Shown: piece after piece, positions 16,759 to 26,194 of the stretch
Position numbering within the stretch: the first letter of the stretch is position 1
How the letters are laid out: every line of letters begins with the position of its first letter
Origin: DASRBN01 sp035294305
Lineage (GTDB): Bacteria > Chloroflexota > Ktedonobacteria > Ktedonobacterales > Ktedonobacteraceae
Length of the DNA: 64,000 bases
Assembly (NCBI GenBank): GCA_035294305.1
Contig: DATGLD010000030.1
Coordinates: 62,001 to 126,000 of the forward strand
Reading direction: 5' to 3'
Translations under genes and position numbers: made by a program
Notes under the pieces: model-generated
What the model was told of the DNA's origin: nothing
The model's database searches: none
The model's input: the letters and a program-made list of their open reading frames with translations, nothing else

Positions 16759-16950
16759 ATGGGAGCGTTACCTAAACAACGAGTCTCGCGCGCGCGCCAG
16801 GGCGAGCGACGAGCTCATCATCACCTGGACTTGCCGCAGCTGGTCCTGTGCCCTAACTGCAAGAAACCGCGTCTTGCCCACCACGCCTGCCCAAATTGTG
16901 GGATGTACCGCGGACGCCAGGTCTTTTATCCTAAAGCAGATAAGAAGTAA
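16759..16950 (+). CDS. rpmF: 50S ribosomal protein L32
   Basis: This 63-residue component of the large ribosomal subunit begins MGALPKQRVSRARQGERRAH. It has a zinc ribbon of four cysteines (CPNCKKPRLAHHACPNC), i.e. the Cys-containing form of L32. A strong ribosome site (GGAAGAGGAGGG) precedes the ATG. It lies 52 bases after yceD, the standard arrangement. Confidence 0.97.
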   Translation: MGALPKQRVSRARQGERRAHHHLDLPQLVLCPNCKKPRLAHHACPNCGMYRGRQVFYPKADKK

Positions 16951-17011
16951 ATACACGAGTTAAGAGGCAGGAGGCCATTCCTGCCTCGTCTTTATTCAAG
17001 AGTGAAGCAGC

Positions 17012-18037
17012 ATGACAATTCCTGTCGCCTTTCTTTTTCCAGGTCAGGGTAGCCAATCAGTAGGGATGGGAGCGGATATCTTTGCGCAATCTCCGGCAGC
17101 GCGGCAGGTCTTTGAAGAGGTAGACGAAGCGCTCAGCTTCTCACTCAGCGATCTTTGCTTTAATGGGCCGGAAGATGTGCTGCGTGAGACAATTAATGCC
17201 CAACCGGCGATAGTGACCGTGAGCCTGGCACTGTTAGCGGCTTTACAAGAATCGCTTTCTCCCGATTATTCCTGGTCTTTGCCGCTCGTTCCCAGCTATA
17301 CTGCCGGTCACAGCGTGGGTGAATACACGGCGCTTGTCGCTTCCGGCGCCATAGACTTGCGCAGCGCTGTTACCCTGGTACGCGAACGAGGTCGCCTGAT
17401 GCACCATGAGGGAACAGTCTGCCCAGGAGGGATGGCGGCTATCATCGGCATGGACGAGGAGACATTACGGGAGATTTGCGGGCAGGCAACGGCGGATTCG
17501 GTCGCAAATCTTCCACCACATGCTCACCCAGGGCAGGGGCAGGTAGTCATCGCCAATTATAATGCGCCGGGACAAATCGTCATTTCGGGCGAACAGGATG
17601 CCTTAGCCCTGGCGATGGAACTGGCAAAAGTGCGCGGCGCGAAACGTGTTATCCCGCTGGATGTCAGCGGGGCCTTTCATTCGCCGGTGATGCAGCCAGC
17701 GGCAGCGGGTCTTGCGCAGGCGGTGGCCGCGACAACTATTCGCGATGCCGCTATACCCGTCATCGGCAATATCAATGCATTACCTTTGACCGGCGCGCAG
17801 GCTATTCGAGAAGAATTGACGCAGCAAATTGCCTCATCGGTGCAGTGGACGCGCACTATTGAACTGCTGGTGAGCGTCGGAGTGACCACGTTTCTCGAAA
17901 TTGGGCCGGGCCAGGCCTTAGCAGGTATGGTGAAGCGGATCGCCAAAGGTACCACGACGTTGAATGTCGGCAATGCGGCGGATGTCGAAAAAGTGGTGGG
18001 CATCTTGCATGAAATGGGTCTGCGATCTGGATTATAA
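17012..18037 (+). CDS. fabD: Malonyl-CoA:ACP transacylase
   Basis: FabD loads malonyl groups onto acyl carrier protein for fatty-acid synthesis. The 341 residues contain FPGQGSQSVGMG, the active-site Ser in AGHSVGEYTALV, an Arg in VRERGRLMH and the catalytic His in VSGAFHSPVM. The length is slightly above the usual 310, with a short insertion near residues 150-175. It sits in the rpmF-fabD-acpP cluster without plsX or fabH, which are normally nearby. The upstream ribosome site is weak (AGTGAAG). Confidence 0.96.
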   Translation: MTIPVAFLFPGQGSQSVGMGADIFAQSPAARQVFEEVDEALSFSLSDLCFNGPEDVLRETINAQPAIVTVSLALLAALQESLSPDYSWSLPLVPSYTAGHSVGEYTALVASGAIDLRSAVTLVRERGRLMHHEGTVCPGGMAAIIGMDEETLREICGQATADSVANLPPHAHPGQGQVVIANYNAPGQIVISGEQDALALAMELAKVRGAKRVIPLDVSGAFHSPVMQPAAAGLAQAVAATTIRDAAIPVIGNINALPLTGAQAIREELTQQIASSVQWTRTIELLVSVGVTTFLEIGPGQALAGMVKRIAKGTTTLNVGNAADVEKVVGILHEMGLRSGL

Positions 18038-18197
18038 TTTAGAAAAGGGCTGTCTAAACAGCGTTTGTTCCCGGTGGGGATTGAAAAACTTGACAAGCAT
18101 ATGCAAAAGTGGCTATCTTAGCAGTATGACAGCAGGTTTTTCTGAGTGTACGCGGGTGAAGTAAGTTCGCGGCCCATTGTATGATGTGTGGTTAGAT

Positions 18198-18230
18198 AGG
18201 CTGGGACGGAGCAAGCTCGCGCCCCTACTT
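18198..18230. repeat. Intergenic repeat family E, copy 2 (inverted)
   Basis: GGACGGAGCAAGCTCGCGCC followed by CCTACT is the reverse complement, with small changes, of the copy at 15631-15656. It fills the gap between fabD and the Asp23-like gene. Confidence 0.65.
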
Positions 18231-18241
18231 AAAGGATTTTG

Positions 18242-18574
18242 ATGTCAACAGAATCGCCGGGTGTCGTGCGAGTTGCGCGGCAGGTACTTACAACCATTGT
18301 GATCAACGCGGCGCTACAAGTGCCGGGCGTCGTACGCATGGCGCGGGCTACGGATCAATGGTCGCGCTTTCTGGGGCGCGAGGTACCCAGGCAGGGTGTC
18401 AGCCTGACCGTTAAAGATACTACTGTCTCTGCAGACCTCTATATTGTTGTGGCAGCGGGCGTGCGAGTCGTCGACGTAGGCTCGGCTATCCAGGAGGAAG
18501 TCGCCGCAGCAATTGAACATATGGTTGGAATGCAGGTACGCGAGTTGAATGTCTATGTTCAAGATGTCGCCTGA
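18242..18574 (+). CDS. Asp23/Gls24-family protein
   Basis: This soluble protein of about 110 residues belongs to the alkaline-shock/Gls24 family, usually linked to envelope stress or envelope anchoring. It has ALQVPGVVRMARATDQWSRF, then LTVKDTTVSADLYIVVAAGV and VGSAIQEEVAAAIEHMVGMQVRELNVYVQDV, the family's characteristic ending. The ATG at 18242 has AAAGGA five bases upstream and is preferred over an adjacent TTG. In Firmicutes these genes also precede nusB, which supports the call. Confidence 0.85.
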   Translation: MSTESPGVVRVARQVLTTIVINAALQVPGVVRMARATDQWSRFLGREVPRQGVSLTVKDTTVSADLYIVVAAGVRVVDVGSAIQEEVAAAIEHMVGMQVRELNVYVQDVA

Positions 18575-18682
18575 GCGCGGAGACGCACCTTTATGGGCGC
18601 CCGTTCCATCGAGCATTCACACCGGGATGGATTACGAGGGTTCACAAGGTATCGTCCCTACAAGCAATCCTGTGAGGATAGT

Positions 18683-19129
18683 ATGCCAATAGGGATACGC
18701 AGACAAGCACGGATGATCGCATTGCAAACACTCTACGAATATGACACAGCTCAACATGAGCCCGCTGAAGTTCTGCAGCGGCATGTCGAGGAGCGTCATC
18801 TGCAACCAAAGGTTGTTGAATACGCGAGCGAATTGATCATGGGGGTGTGTAATCATCTTGCTGAGCTCGACGCGCATATACAAAGTGCGGCGCGCGAATG
18901 GCCATTACAGCAAATGGCCCGAATTGATAAAAATATTCTCAGACTTGCAATCTACGAAATTCTGTTTAATAATACGGTACCAGCAAAGGCTGCTATTAAC
19001 GAAGCGGTGGAGTTGGCCAAGATCTTTGGCAGCAATACTTCGAGTCGCTTTATTAATGGCGTCCTCGGTACAATATTTAATAGGGCACAACAGCAGCCCA
19101 CCCCAATTGCTGAAAGTGAGGTGAAATAG
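18683..19129 (+). CDS. nusB: Transcription antitermination factor NusB
   Basis: NusB binds boxA RNA with ribosomal protein S10 in rRNA antitermination. The all-helical protein of about 148 residues starts MPIGIRRQARMIALQTLYEY. It has PLQQMARIDKNILRLAIYEI and the signature PAKAAINEAVELAKIFGSNT followed by SSRFINGVLGTI. I choose the ATG at 18683, which has GAGGAT upstream; the open frame reaches further back but without family similarity. Its stop TAG shares one base with the acpP start GTG. Confidence 0.95.
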   Translation: MPIGIRRQARMIALQTLYEYDTAQHEPAEVLQRHVEERHLQPKVVEYASELIMGVCNHLAELDAHIQSAAREWPLQQMARIDKNILRLAIYEILFNNTVPAKAAINEAVELAKIFGSNTSSRFINGVLGTIFNRAQQQPTPIAESEVK

Positions 19130-19365
19130 TGGCTACAGTTTCTGAACGGCTGAAGAAGATTATTGTTGACCAGCTCGGCGTGGATGAAAGTGAGGTCGTT
19201 CCAAGCGCATCCTTTGTCGAGGATCTGAATGCCGATTCTCTTGACCTGGTGGAGTTAATTATGTCCCTGGAAGAGGAGTTTAAACTTCAGATTTCCGATG
19301 AGGACGCCGAGAAGATTACGACGGTGCAAGAGGCTGAAGATTATATCGAAGAACATTTGCGATAA
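19129..19365 (+). CDS. acpP: Acyl carrier protein
   Basis: This 78-residue carrier is modified with phosphopantetheine on Ser in NADSLDLVELIMSLEEEF and carries growing fatty acids. It is acidic and helical, with the C-terminal ITTVQEAEDYIEEH typical of AcpP. It starts at GTG overlapping the nusB stop by one base, so the two are translationally coupled. FabD, which loads it, is encoded just upstream. Confidence 0.97.
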   Translation: MATVSERLKKIIVDQLGVDESEVVPSASFVEDLNADSLDLVELIMSLEEEFKLQISDEDAEKITTVQEAEDYIEEHLR

Positions 19366-19372
19366 TTGCAAT

Positions 19373-19450
19373 CATATTCTGAGAAACGCAGGTATGTGAG
19401 GATGAAACGCTGGCATGTCATCTTCACATACCTGCGTTTCTCAGAATATG
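19373..19450 (+). terminator. Long inverted repeat after acpP
   Basis: A stem of about 32 bp begins CATATTCTGAGAAACGCAGG and reads back as its complement ending AGAATATG, around a loop of about ten bases. A T-rich stretch follows. It closes the fab/nusB operon; its great length and near-perfection are unusual for a simple terminator. Confidence 0.75.
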
Positions 19451-19561
19451 AAAATAATCCTTTCTTTTTCTGATTGCGTATATTTGGATGTCACATTCCT
19501 CCATCGTCATGCATCTTCATTAGTACACGCGTAAGTGAGACGCGAACGAAACGAGTAGGTA

Positions 19562-20347
19562 GTGGAAACAACACCTGCTGCTCAAGCAGTAGAAACGCTT
19601 ATTCAAGAATACGGCAAGCTGGTCTTCCATACCATTTATGGCTTGACAGGCGACTGGGAGGAAAGCGAGGATCTGACCCAGGATACCTTCCACCAGGCCT
19701 TGAAATCGATTGACGCGGCTCGCGCCAAAAGCGGTGACGAGTTTCACGCCAAGGCCTGGCTGTTACGCATTGCCTTAAATACGGTGCGTATGCAAAGGCG
19801 GCGGCGAGCCATTTTCCGCTTCATTCCTTTCTCGCTGGTGCAGAGGGAAGAGCAGAAAGATAAGGGGTATGAGGCAGACAGGGATGTGCTGAATGAGCGT
19901 GCGGTACCACTACAACCGGCCGGCTACGGCGCAGTTGAGGGGGTTGACCTCGAAACATTCGTGGCGGAGCGGGATGCTGTCCAGAGAACGATGGCACATC
20001 TCAGCGAGAATTTACGCCTCTGTCTCTTGCTCTCGGTAGTCGCGCGTTTCTCAACGCCGGAGATTGCCGAAATGCTCCATCTTGAGGAGGCGGCGGTTCG
20101 CCAGCGCCTGGCCCGAGCACGCAAGCAGTTCCAGCACTTTTACGCACTTGAGAGCAGTGAAGAAATCGTTGACGACGCAAAAGTCGCCCGGGATGTAGAT
20201 GCGACGCAAAAGCATCCAGGCAGGCAACAAAAACATTTGGAGCGGGTTGAGAGCCACTCAGCAATCGATATTTCTCAGCCCTCGCCGCCGTGGAGGAGCC
20301 ATGCAGAACGACTCTATCGAGACCCTGCTGTTACGCCACTATGGTAG
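19562..20347 (+). CDS. ECF-type RNA polymerase sigma factor
   Basis: This 261-residue sigma-70-family factor directs transcription of a specific regulon. Region 2 is seen in HTIYGLTGDWEESEDLTQDT, FHQAL and AWLLRIALNTVRMQRRR. Region 4 is MAHLSENLRLCLLLSVVARF followed by the helix-turn-helix STPEIAEMLHLEEAAVRQRL. Residues 85-130 between them are charged and long for the family, and the C-terminus has a 70-residue polar tail. The start is GTG at 19562. Its 3' end overlaps the next gene by 47 bases. The small membrane protein that follows may act as its regulator, but it lacks a recognisable anti-sigma domain. Confidence 0.9.
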   Translation: METTPAAQAVETLIQEYGKLVFHTIYGLTGDWEESEDLTQDTFHQALKSIDAARAKSGDEFHAKAWLLRIALNTVRMQRRRRAIFRFIPFSLVQREEQKDKGYEADRDVLNERAVPLQPAGYGAVEGVDLETFVAERDAVQRTMAHLSENLRLCLLLSVVARFSTPEIAEMLHLEEAAVRQRLARARKQFQHFYALESSEEIVDDAKVARDVDATQKHPGRQQKHLERVESHSAIDISQPSPPWRSHAERLYRDPAVTPLW

Positions 20348-20585
20348 TACAGCGCAAGCGCCCGCTTACCTGGAAGAGCAACTGCGTACTTCGGTGCGCC
20401 GCCAGGCGGCTGCCATGCGCAAAAAGGAACGTGAGGCGGCTGCCCTGATGCAGCGACGTTTGAGCCGCCGCCAGGTGATGCGGCTGGTAGTTGGCCTGGG
20501 CACATCGAGTATCGGTCTCGGGGGCCTGCACGCCCTTGAAACGGCCTTGCCCGGCTCAAAAGTTGCGCAGCCTGCCTATTCGTGA
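20301..20585 (+). CDS. Small membrane/Tat-signal-like protein overlapping the sigma gene
   Basis: This 94-residue protein of unknown function starts with MQNDSIETLLLRHYGSTAQA and ends with a hydrophobic segment preceded by SRRQVMRLVVGLGTSSIGLG. The twin arginine followed by a mild hydrophobic stretch resembles a Tat signal, placed here at the C-terminal end of a short protein. The ATG at 20301 has an excellent GGAGGAG site and lies within the end of the ECF sigma gene. Position suggests a sigma partner or membrane tether. tatA and tatC are the next two genes. Confidence 0.65.
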   Translation: MQNDSIETLLLRHYGSTAQAPAYLEEQLRTSVRRQAAAMRKKEREAAALMQRRLSRRQVMRLVVGLGTSSIGLGGLHALETALPGSKVAQPAYS

Positions 20586-20707
20586 AGCGTCATTTGCAAT
20601 AGTCCATAAGTCGTATTTTAGCGTAGTATTCTGTTGAAGAGGGCGCCCATACGAGTAGGCCCCTGACATAGTACGTAGATTATACAGATTCAGAAAGGAT
20701 ACTTACC

Positions 20708-21037
20708 ATGCCATTCGGATTTCACGGACTCGACCTTGTCGTCATTCTCGTTATCGCGCTGCTGATCTTTGGCCCTAAAAAGCTGCCGGAGATGGGCGCT
20801 TCCATCGGTAAGAGCATCAAAGAATTCCAGAAAGGGATGAAAGAAGTTACCGGTCATAAAGACGATGACGACGATGACGACGATGATGACGAGGAGGCAC
20901 GCCCCATCAGTTCCAAAGATATGAAGAAGCTGAAGAGCAAGGTCAGCAGCGAACCAGCACCCAAGTCGAGCGTTAGCGAAATGAGTAGCCCGGTCGAGCC
21001 TGCCAGCCCGGAAGTCAGCGAAGTTCATGTCGACTAA
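20708..21037 (+). CDS. tatA: Twin-arginine translocase subunit TatA
   Basis: TatA forms the pore of the Tat pathway for folded proteins. The N-terminus has one membrane helix (LDLVVILVIALLIFGPKKLP), the conserved FGPKKLPEMG hinge and the amphipathic helix GKSIKEFQKGMKEV. The C-terminal half is unusual: a run of ten Asp residues (about 55-64) followed by Glu, then a Ser/Pro-rich tail. The 109-residue length is normal apart from that tract. Encoded with tatC 55 bases downstream. The Asp run is a GAC/GAT triplet repeat that could change length in frame. Confidence 0.94.
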   Translation: MPFGFHGLDLVVILVIALLIFGPKKLPEMGASIGKSIKEFQKGMKEVTGHKDDDDDDDDDDEEARPISSKDMKKLKSKVSSEPAPKSSVSEMSSPVEPASPEVSEVHVD

Positions 21038-21056
21038 TGTTGGTTGCTCGTAACAT

Positions 21057-21085
21057 AGGGCGGGCGCAACCCCTGCCCCTACAGG
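21057..21085. repeat. Intergenic repeat, family E-like
   Basis: The unit AGGGCGGGCGCAACCCCTGC followed by CCCTAC lies between tatA and tatC, within the presumed operon. It shares the CCCCTAC end with families A, C and E. Confidence 0.5.
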
Positions 21086-21092
21086 AGAAGCT

Positions 21093-21938
<846 letters not shown>

Positions 21939-21969
21939 CATATGAATTTGATGTGCCATTTGCCATCTC

Positions 21970-22032
21970 ATATGGGCAAGGGAATGGTCTGATAGGTTCC
22001 GATGAACCTGAGGACTATTCCCTTGCCCATAT
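21970..22032 (+). terminator. Hairpin after tatC
   Basis: ATATGGGCAAGGGAATGGTC pairs with GACTATTCCCTTGCCCATAT (one G-U) around a loop of about 23 bases. It lies between the convergent tatC and MFS genes and could stop transcription in both directions. Confidence 0.65.
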
Positions 22033-22072
22033 AATTCCTCAACGCGATTCTTCCTCAGTCAATGGAGAGTCC

Positions 22073-23542
22073 TCAGCCGGGTGGCCTGGTCTGGTTCGCG
22101 AAGTTCCCACCGCTGGCGGTGGGAAGAACCTTGCTGCTGTTTGGGGTTGTATTTGTTGCGTTTGGCGTGGTCTTATCATTGTCAAGCCGTTCTCTTCCCC
22201 GTCCAAATTTTCCCCATAAAATCCCAATGGCAGGCAGGTAGAATACGGGAGCCAGCAGAAAGACCGATGAATAGCCCAGATGCACGATCATCACCCCCCC
22301 AATGGGCGTTGTAATGGCCTCGGCTCCTTGAAACGCGGCCTGATAACTGCTATTGGCCAGACCGCGTTTTTGTTCTGAAACAGCTTCCATGGAGAAGACC
22401 TGTAGAATACCGTTCGACATATCCATTGCCCCTTGCCGGAAAAGGTAGAGCGTGGCAGCCAATGGCAAGAGTCCGGTAAAACCAATCGTAATCATCAAGG
22501 GAATGCTTATTAACCTTGTCCAGACCATGGTGTTGACCTTGCCGATGTGTAAAGCCAGCCAGGGAGCAGCTAGTGTAAGCAGCGCGGTAATGGTGTTTGC
22601 GCCAGCATCGATAAATCCGAATAGAGCGGAAGAGGCTCCGAGATGCTTGACAAAGAAAAGATTGAAGTACGGAATAAATAATCCTGCTCCTAACCCGATA
22701 AATACCTGCACCAGAAGGAGCAGAAAAAAAGGACTTGCGAACACTTTATTCCATTGCGCTCGCCTGATCGCCAGGAACCAGACTTTGAATGATGCGATAG
22801 AAGCTGCCATTGAGCGCCAGGGCGACCGGTAGAGAGCCGATTGATCGCGCTCGTGCTCGCCCCTATCCTCTTGATCGTGGCGTGGTTTTGTACTGTTCAT
22901 AAGAAATAGAGGGATGAAGCTCGGCGCCGCTATGATACCGGCAAACAGAAGGGCTATTTGATAGGAGCGCGAATTGGGCTGGTTCGCGAGCAGCCCTGAT
23001 GCCCAGGACGGCAAGGGCGCCATCAACCAGGGTATCCCACGCAACCAGATAGGTAGGATGCCGCCCAGGATTTCGCCAAGCACTAAGGTAATCAGGCTGA
23101 TAGCAATATTCATGCTGAAGAGCTGGGGACGCTCATCCGGCGTGCTATTGAGCGTTAAGAAAGGAGCATTGATGACGAGAATAAAGGCCAGGCCGGTACC
23201 GGCGACAAAGGCGCTGGCCAGCAGCGGTAAAGGTTGACGAAACACAATCTGCCCCGCTCCCGCCAGGCCTATCAAGGCGCTCGACCAGATCAGGATCACC
23301 TTGCCGCTGAAACGGTCGATACATATACCTGCCGGGAAGATTGCCAGTCCCGCTCCCAGCGTTCCCACGAAAAGAACGGTACCGATAAAGTCGGCACCGT
23401 AGCCTAAAGACGCGAGGTACAAGTTATAGAGAACCAGCAGGATACCAGCAGTGACGCCACTCAGCGCATTGCTGATGAGGTAGAGGCGAGCATTGCGTGA
23501 AAAACGAGCAAACTGCCGTGCATACTCAACGAATAAATGCAT
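22073..23542 (-). CDS. Major facilitator superfamily transporter
   Basis: This protein of about 489 residues has roughly twelve hydrophobic segments, for example LYLISNALSGVTAGILLVLY near the start. Loop 2-3 has the motif-A-like GICIDRFSGKVIL. The central loop (about 235-270) is charged. The C-terminus is Asn/Thr-rich and soluble. The start at 23542 (MHLFVEYARQFARF) overlaps the end of the upstream gene by 17 bases and lacks a clear ribosome site, so translation is probably coupled. An in-frame upstream start at 23635 would add 31 polar residues. The substrate is not evident. Confidence 0.82.
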   Translation of the reverse strand: MHLFVEYARQFARFSRNARLYLISNALSGVTAGILLVLYNLYLASLGYGADFIGTVLFVGTLGAGLAIFPAGICIDRFSGKVILIWSSALIGLAGAGQIVFRQPLPLLASAFVAGTGLAFILVINAPFLTLNSTPDERPQLFSMNIAISLITLVLGEILGGILPIWLRGIPWLMAPLPSWASGLLANQPNSRSYQIALLFAGIIAAPSFIPLFLMNSTKPRHDQEDRGEHERDQSALYRSPWRSMAASIASFKVWFLAIRRAQWNKVFASPFFLLLLVQVFIGLGAGLFIPYFNLFFVKHLGASSALFGFIDAGANTITALLTLAAPWLALHIGKVNTMVWTRLISIPLMITIGFTGLLPLAATLYLFRQGAMDMSNGILQVFSMEAVSEQKRGLANSSYQAAFQGAEAITTPIGGVMIVHLGYSSVFLLAPVFYLPAIGILWGKFGRGRERLDNDKTTPNATNTTPNSSKVLPTASGGNFANQTRPPG

Positions 23543-24191
23543 CGTCGGATTGCGGCCTGTCGATTGCCTGCACAGGTTGAGGAGCCTGGATTCCTGCCGC
23601 TTCTGCCAGATGTTGGGCCGCCTCGCGTTCCGCATCCTGGGAGCCCAAGGCGCGAATCTGGCTGGCGCCTACAGCGCCATCACCACTATTTTTTCCCGCC
23701 TTGTCAACCAGTATCCTGTATCCCGGGCTTTTGAAACTAATGCCAGTCTCTTCCAATTGCGGGTTAGCATTCCGATCTGTCAAGCCCGGCAGGAAAAAGG
23801 CTTTTGCCATCTGTTGCACCATGACGGTGCGGGCGCGAAACTCAATAACTGCCTGCGCGACGCGCTCGCTGCCCTGGTCAATTTTCTTTTCGATCTTCGT
23901 CGCCTGCATTGGAACCTGGCCAACTGCGCGCACAATTTTATTTTCACCGGGTTCTGGCGGAGGTAATGCCCCTTTATTGCCCTCTTCAAGTGAGTGGTTG
24001 ACGCTCTCGACGGTTGGGCGCAATTTTTTGATCAATTCGGTTTTTTGATGCACCCAGGTAAAAGCGAACATCAAGCCCGCCGCGAGCGCCAGACCGATCA
24101 GGATATAGACGAACAGGTAGAGGCCCAGGAGAATGGCCGCGGCCTGCCCCCATGGAGCCAGGGGATCACCTGCCAGTACATACGATAACAT
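23526..24191 (-). CDS. Membrane-anchored protein with cytoplasmic helical domain
   Basis: Unknown function, about 221 residues. One or two membrane segments lie at the start (AAAILLGLYLFVYILIGLAL). A helical region follows (VHQKTELIKKLRPTVESVNH) and the rest is polar and probably extended. It is one of a coupled trio with the membrane protein upstream (stop and start nearly touch, with GGGAGGTGAT as shared ribosome site) and the MFS gene downstream. The upstream protein has a similar plan, with membrane helices followed by a VKETARNAGETAN-type helical stretch. Confidence 0.6.
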   Translation of the reverse strand: MLSYVLAGDPLAPWGQAAAILLGLYLFVYILIGLALAAGLMFAFTWVHQKTELIKKLRPTVESVNHSLEEGNKGALPPPEPGENKIVRAVGQVPMQATKIEKKIDQGSERVAQAVIEFRARTVMVQQMAKAFFLPGLTDRNANPQLEETGISFKSPGYRILVDKAGKNSGDGAVGASQIRALGSQDAEREAAQHLAEAAGIQAPQPVQAIDRPQSDDAFIR

Positions 24192-24193
24192 CG

Positions 24194-24679
24194 TCAATCA
24201 CCTCCCACAGCAGAATCTAACTCCAATCGCTTTTGTCGCTCTACTCGCTCATCATAGCGACTGCGCGCGCGCCCCTTGCCTAGAAACACGCGCACCATCT
24301 GTTGCGCGGCAAAAACGGTAGAGACGGCGCGCACGCTTGGCGCGAGCGCAAATTCACTCGTCAGTTTGGCAGTAGTACCAATGGTATTGGCCGTCTCGCC
24401 AGCATTTCTAGCCGTCTCCTTCACCGCGCCAAGCGTCTCCTGCACCGATTCCATTAAGGGCTTGACCTCGTTACGTACCAGGGTAATGGTCTGAATAAGC
24501 TCAAATATGGCAAAGATCAACATAGCGGTTGAGATCAATGTAACGGCCGCCAGGATGATCAACGCGACGTAAAGCACATCCAGCAGCACTCCAAAGATAC
24601 CCGCAATGATAAACCCGGCAATGACGAGTATACCGATGACGGTTGCGGCAATGATTGTGTACCGTATTGCACCTTTCAT
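24194..24679 (-). CDS. Small membrane protein with helical tail
   Basis: Unknown function, about 161 residues. It has two or three closely spaced hydrophobic segments (YTIIAATVIGILVIAGFIIA, IILAAVTLISTAMLIFAIFE), then a DUF948-like amphipathic stretch, VKPLMESVQETLGAVKETAR. The ATG at 24679 has GGGAGGCG five to six bases upstream and is preferred over an earlier ATG at 24727. It is the first gene of the minus-strand trio ending with the MFS transporter. Confidence 0.65.
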   Translation of the reverse strand: MKGAIRYTIIAATVIGILVIAGFIIAGIFGVLLDVLYVALIILAAVTLISTAMLIFAIFELIQTITLVRNEVKPLMESVQETLGAVKETARNAGETANTIGTTAKLTSEFALAPSVRAVSTVFAAQQMVRVFLGKGRARSRYDERVERQKRLELDSAVGGD

Positions 24680-24917
24680 AAACGCCTCCCGAAAATTAGT
24701 GAGTAGTTCTATTTGATTATAGCTCATGACGCCTGAAAATAGCTATCTCTTCTTACTGTATACGGATTGGAGGCGGCAAAAGGCTACAAATCGCTTATCT
24801 CAGATGCTCTTCTGTGATATACTCAACAAAGAGGGATGCCTTCCATATTTGACCCTTGCTTGAACATGCCGGTTGATGCTCAAATGAAACATCCGTAGAT
24901 TGAAAGGAATGTTGTCG

Positions 24918-26021
24918 ATGCTCACTCCAAAATCTCTGTTTACCACCTTCAGTGCTATGATGTTGCTGGCCCTCACTTACAGCATATTTGCGACGCCGGG
25001 TGGCGGAGTTCAGGCGGCTCAGGCAGGTGTTTTCAAAAGCACACCGGGATTTTATCAGTTTCATCACAACTTTTCCGCGACCACCCTTGCTCATGCATCC
25101 TTACCGCATTGGTCATCTTCATTCCGGTCTGAGGGGAAGACGTGGACCTATACAATGGTTGGCAGCAATCCCGCGCGAGGTTCTAAAACCACAACGATTC
25201 CCGTCACGATCATACCTCTACTAATGCAATTTTCTGACGGGAAGAGCTTCGATGGAAGCCGGGAGGTATCGGCTGCGACAACTTCACCACTTTTCCAAAA
25301 TGCACCATTTATCAGCGGCACCACTCAGTATGGTGACGCGGACATGCGTGCGGAATTCTGGGATCGCATCCAGAAAAAGAGTCCCAATTATCACGTGCTG
25401 GTAGGAACTCCCACGATTGCCAACACGCTGACCATGAGCATCCCGGCAGCCGATGGGGCGACCGCGACCGATCCATCGAGCGGAATTACAATCGGGCTTG
25501 TGTCTACAAGCTGGTTGGATACTCAGTTGCAAGCGCTCTTGATCTCGATGCATTTTAGTCCCAATATGTTGCCGATTTTCCTCTCGTATAATGTCTTTGC
25601 GACACTAGGCGCGCCAAAACTCAGCAACTGTTGCTATGGTGGCTACCATAACGCCGTGAATAATCAGGTGGGTATGCAAACGTATATCTGGTCTACCGCA
25701 ACCGACGAAGGGGTTCAGGGTGGTTTTAGCGAGGATGTCGGCTCTCTGAGCCATGAAATATTGGAGTGGCTCAACGATCCTTTTGGCAACAACGTGGTGC
25801 CGCTCTGGATGTCTCCCCTTATACAGCGATTAAACTGTAGTAACTTGCTTGAGGTGGGCGATCCTTTAATTGGGGTACTTTTCACTGTGAGCGGTTTCAG
25901 CAGCGATCACCTGCAAGACGTAGCCTTCTTCTCCTGGTTTGCGCGCCAAAAGCCTTCGCGGGCCATTAATGGGCTCTATACCTATCTAGGGACCTTTAAT
26001 GGGCTTTCTAATAAGTGTTAA
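24918..26021 (+). CDS. Secreted protein of unknown function with an HExxE motif
   Basis: This protein of about 367 residues has a signal-peptide-like start (TPKSLFTTFSAMMLLALTYS, then an Ala-rich cleavage area GGGVQAAQAG). The mature part is globular and mixed, with PVTIIPLLMQFSDGKSFDGS early on and a conspicuous SLSHEILEWLNDPFGNNVVP in the second half. HEILE resembles metallopeptidase HExxE-type zinc sites, but I do not recognise the family. Cysteines in LSNCCYGGYHN and near the end may form disulfides outside the cell. Several starts are possible; the ATG at 24918 best fits AAAGGA. Confidence 0.6.
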   Translation: MLTPKSLFTTFSAMMLLALTYSIFATPGGGVQAAQAGVFKSTPGFYQFHHNFSATTLAHASLPHWSSSFRSEGKTWTYTMVGSNPARGSKTTTIPVTIIPLLMQFSDGKSFDGSREVSAATTSPLFQNAPFISGTTQYGDADMRAEFWDRIQKKSPNYHVLVGTPTIANTLTMSIPAADGATATDPSSGITIGLVSTSWLDTQLQALLISMHFSPNMLPIFLSYNVFATLGAPKLSNCCYGGYHNAVNNQVGMQTYIWSTATDEGVQGGFSEDVGSLSHEILEWLNDPFGNNVVPLWMSPLIQRLNCSNLLEVGDPLIGVLFTVSGFSSDHLQDVAFFSWFARQKPSRAINGLYTYLGTFNGLSNKC

Positions 26022-26194
26022 AACAGTGTTAACGTACCTTAGAAAGCTGAGCATAAACTGAAAAAATACTGAGACTTTCTATTGTTGACTTGCAACGGCG
26101 CCCGCTTGCGGTTATTTATCAAAGTAGATATACCGCCATTATCCGTTTATGCGTCTAAAAAATAGAGATCCAGCAACCTGGAGAAGGAGGAAAC

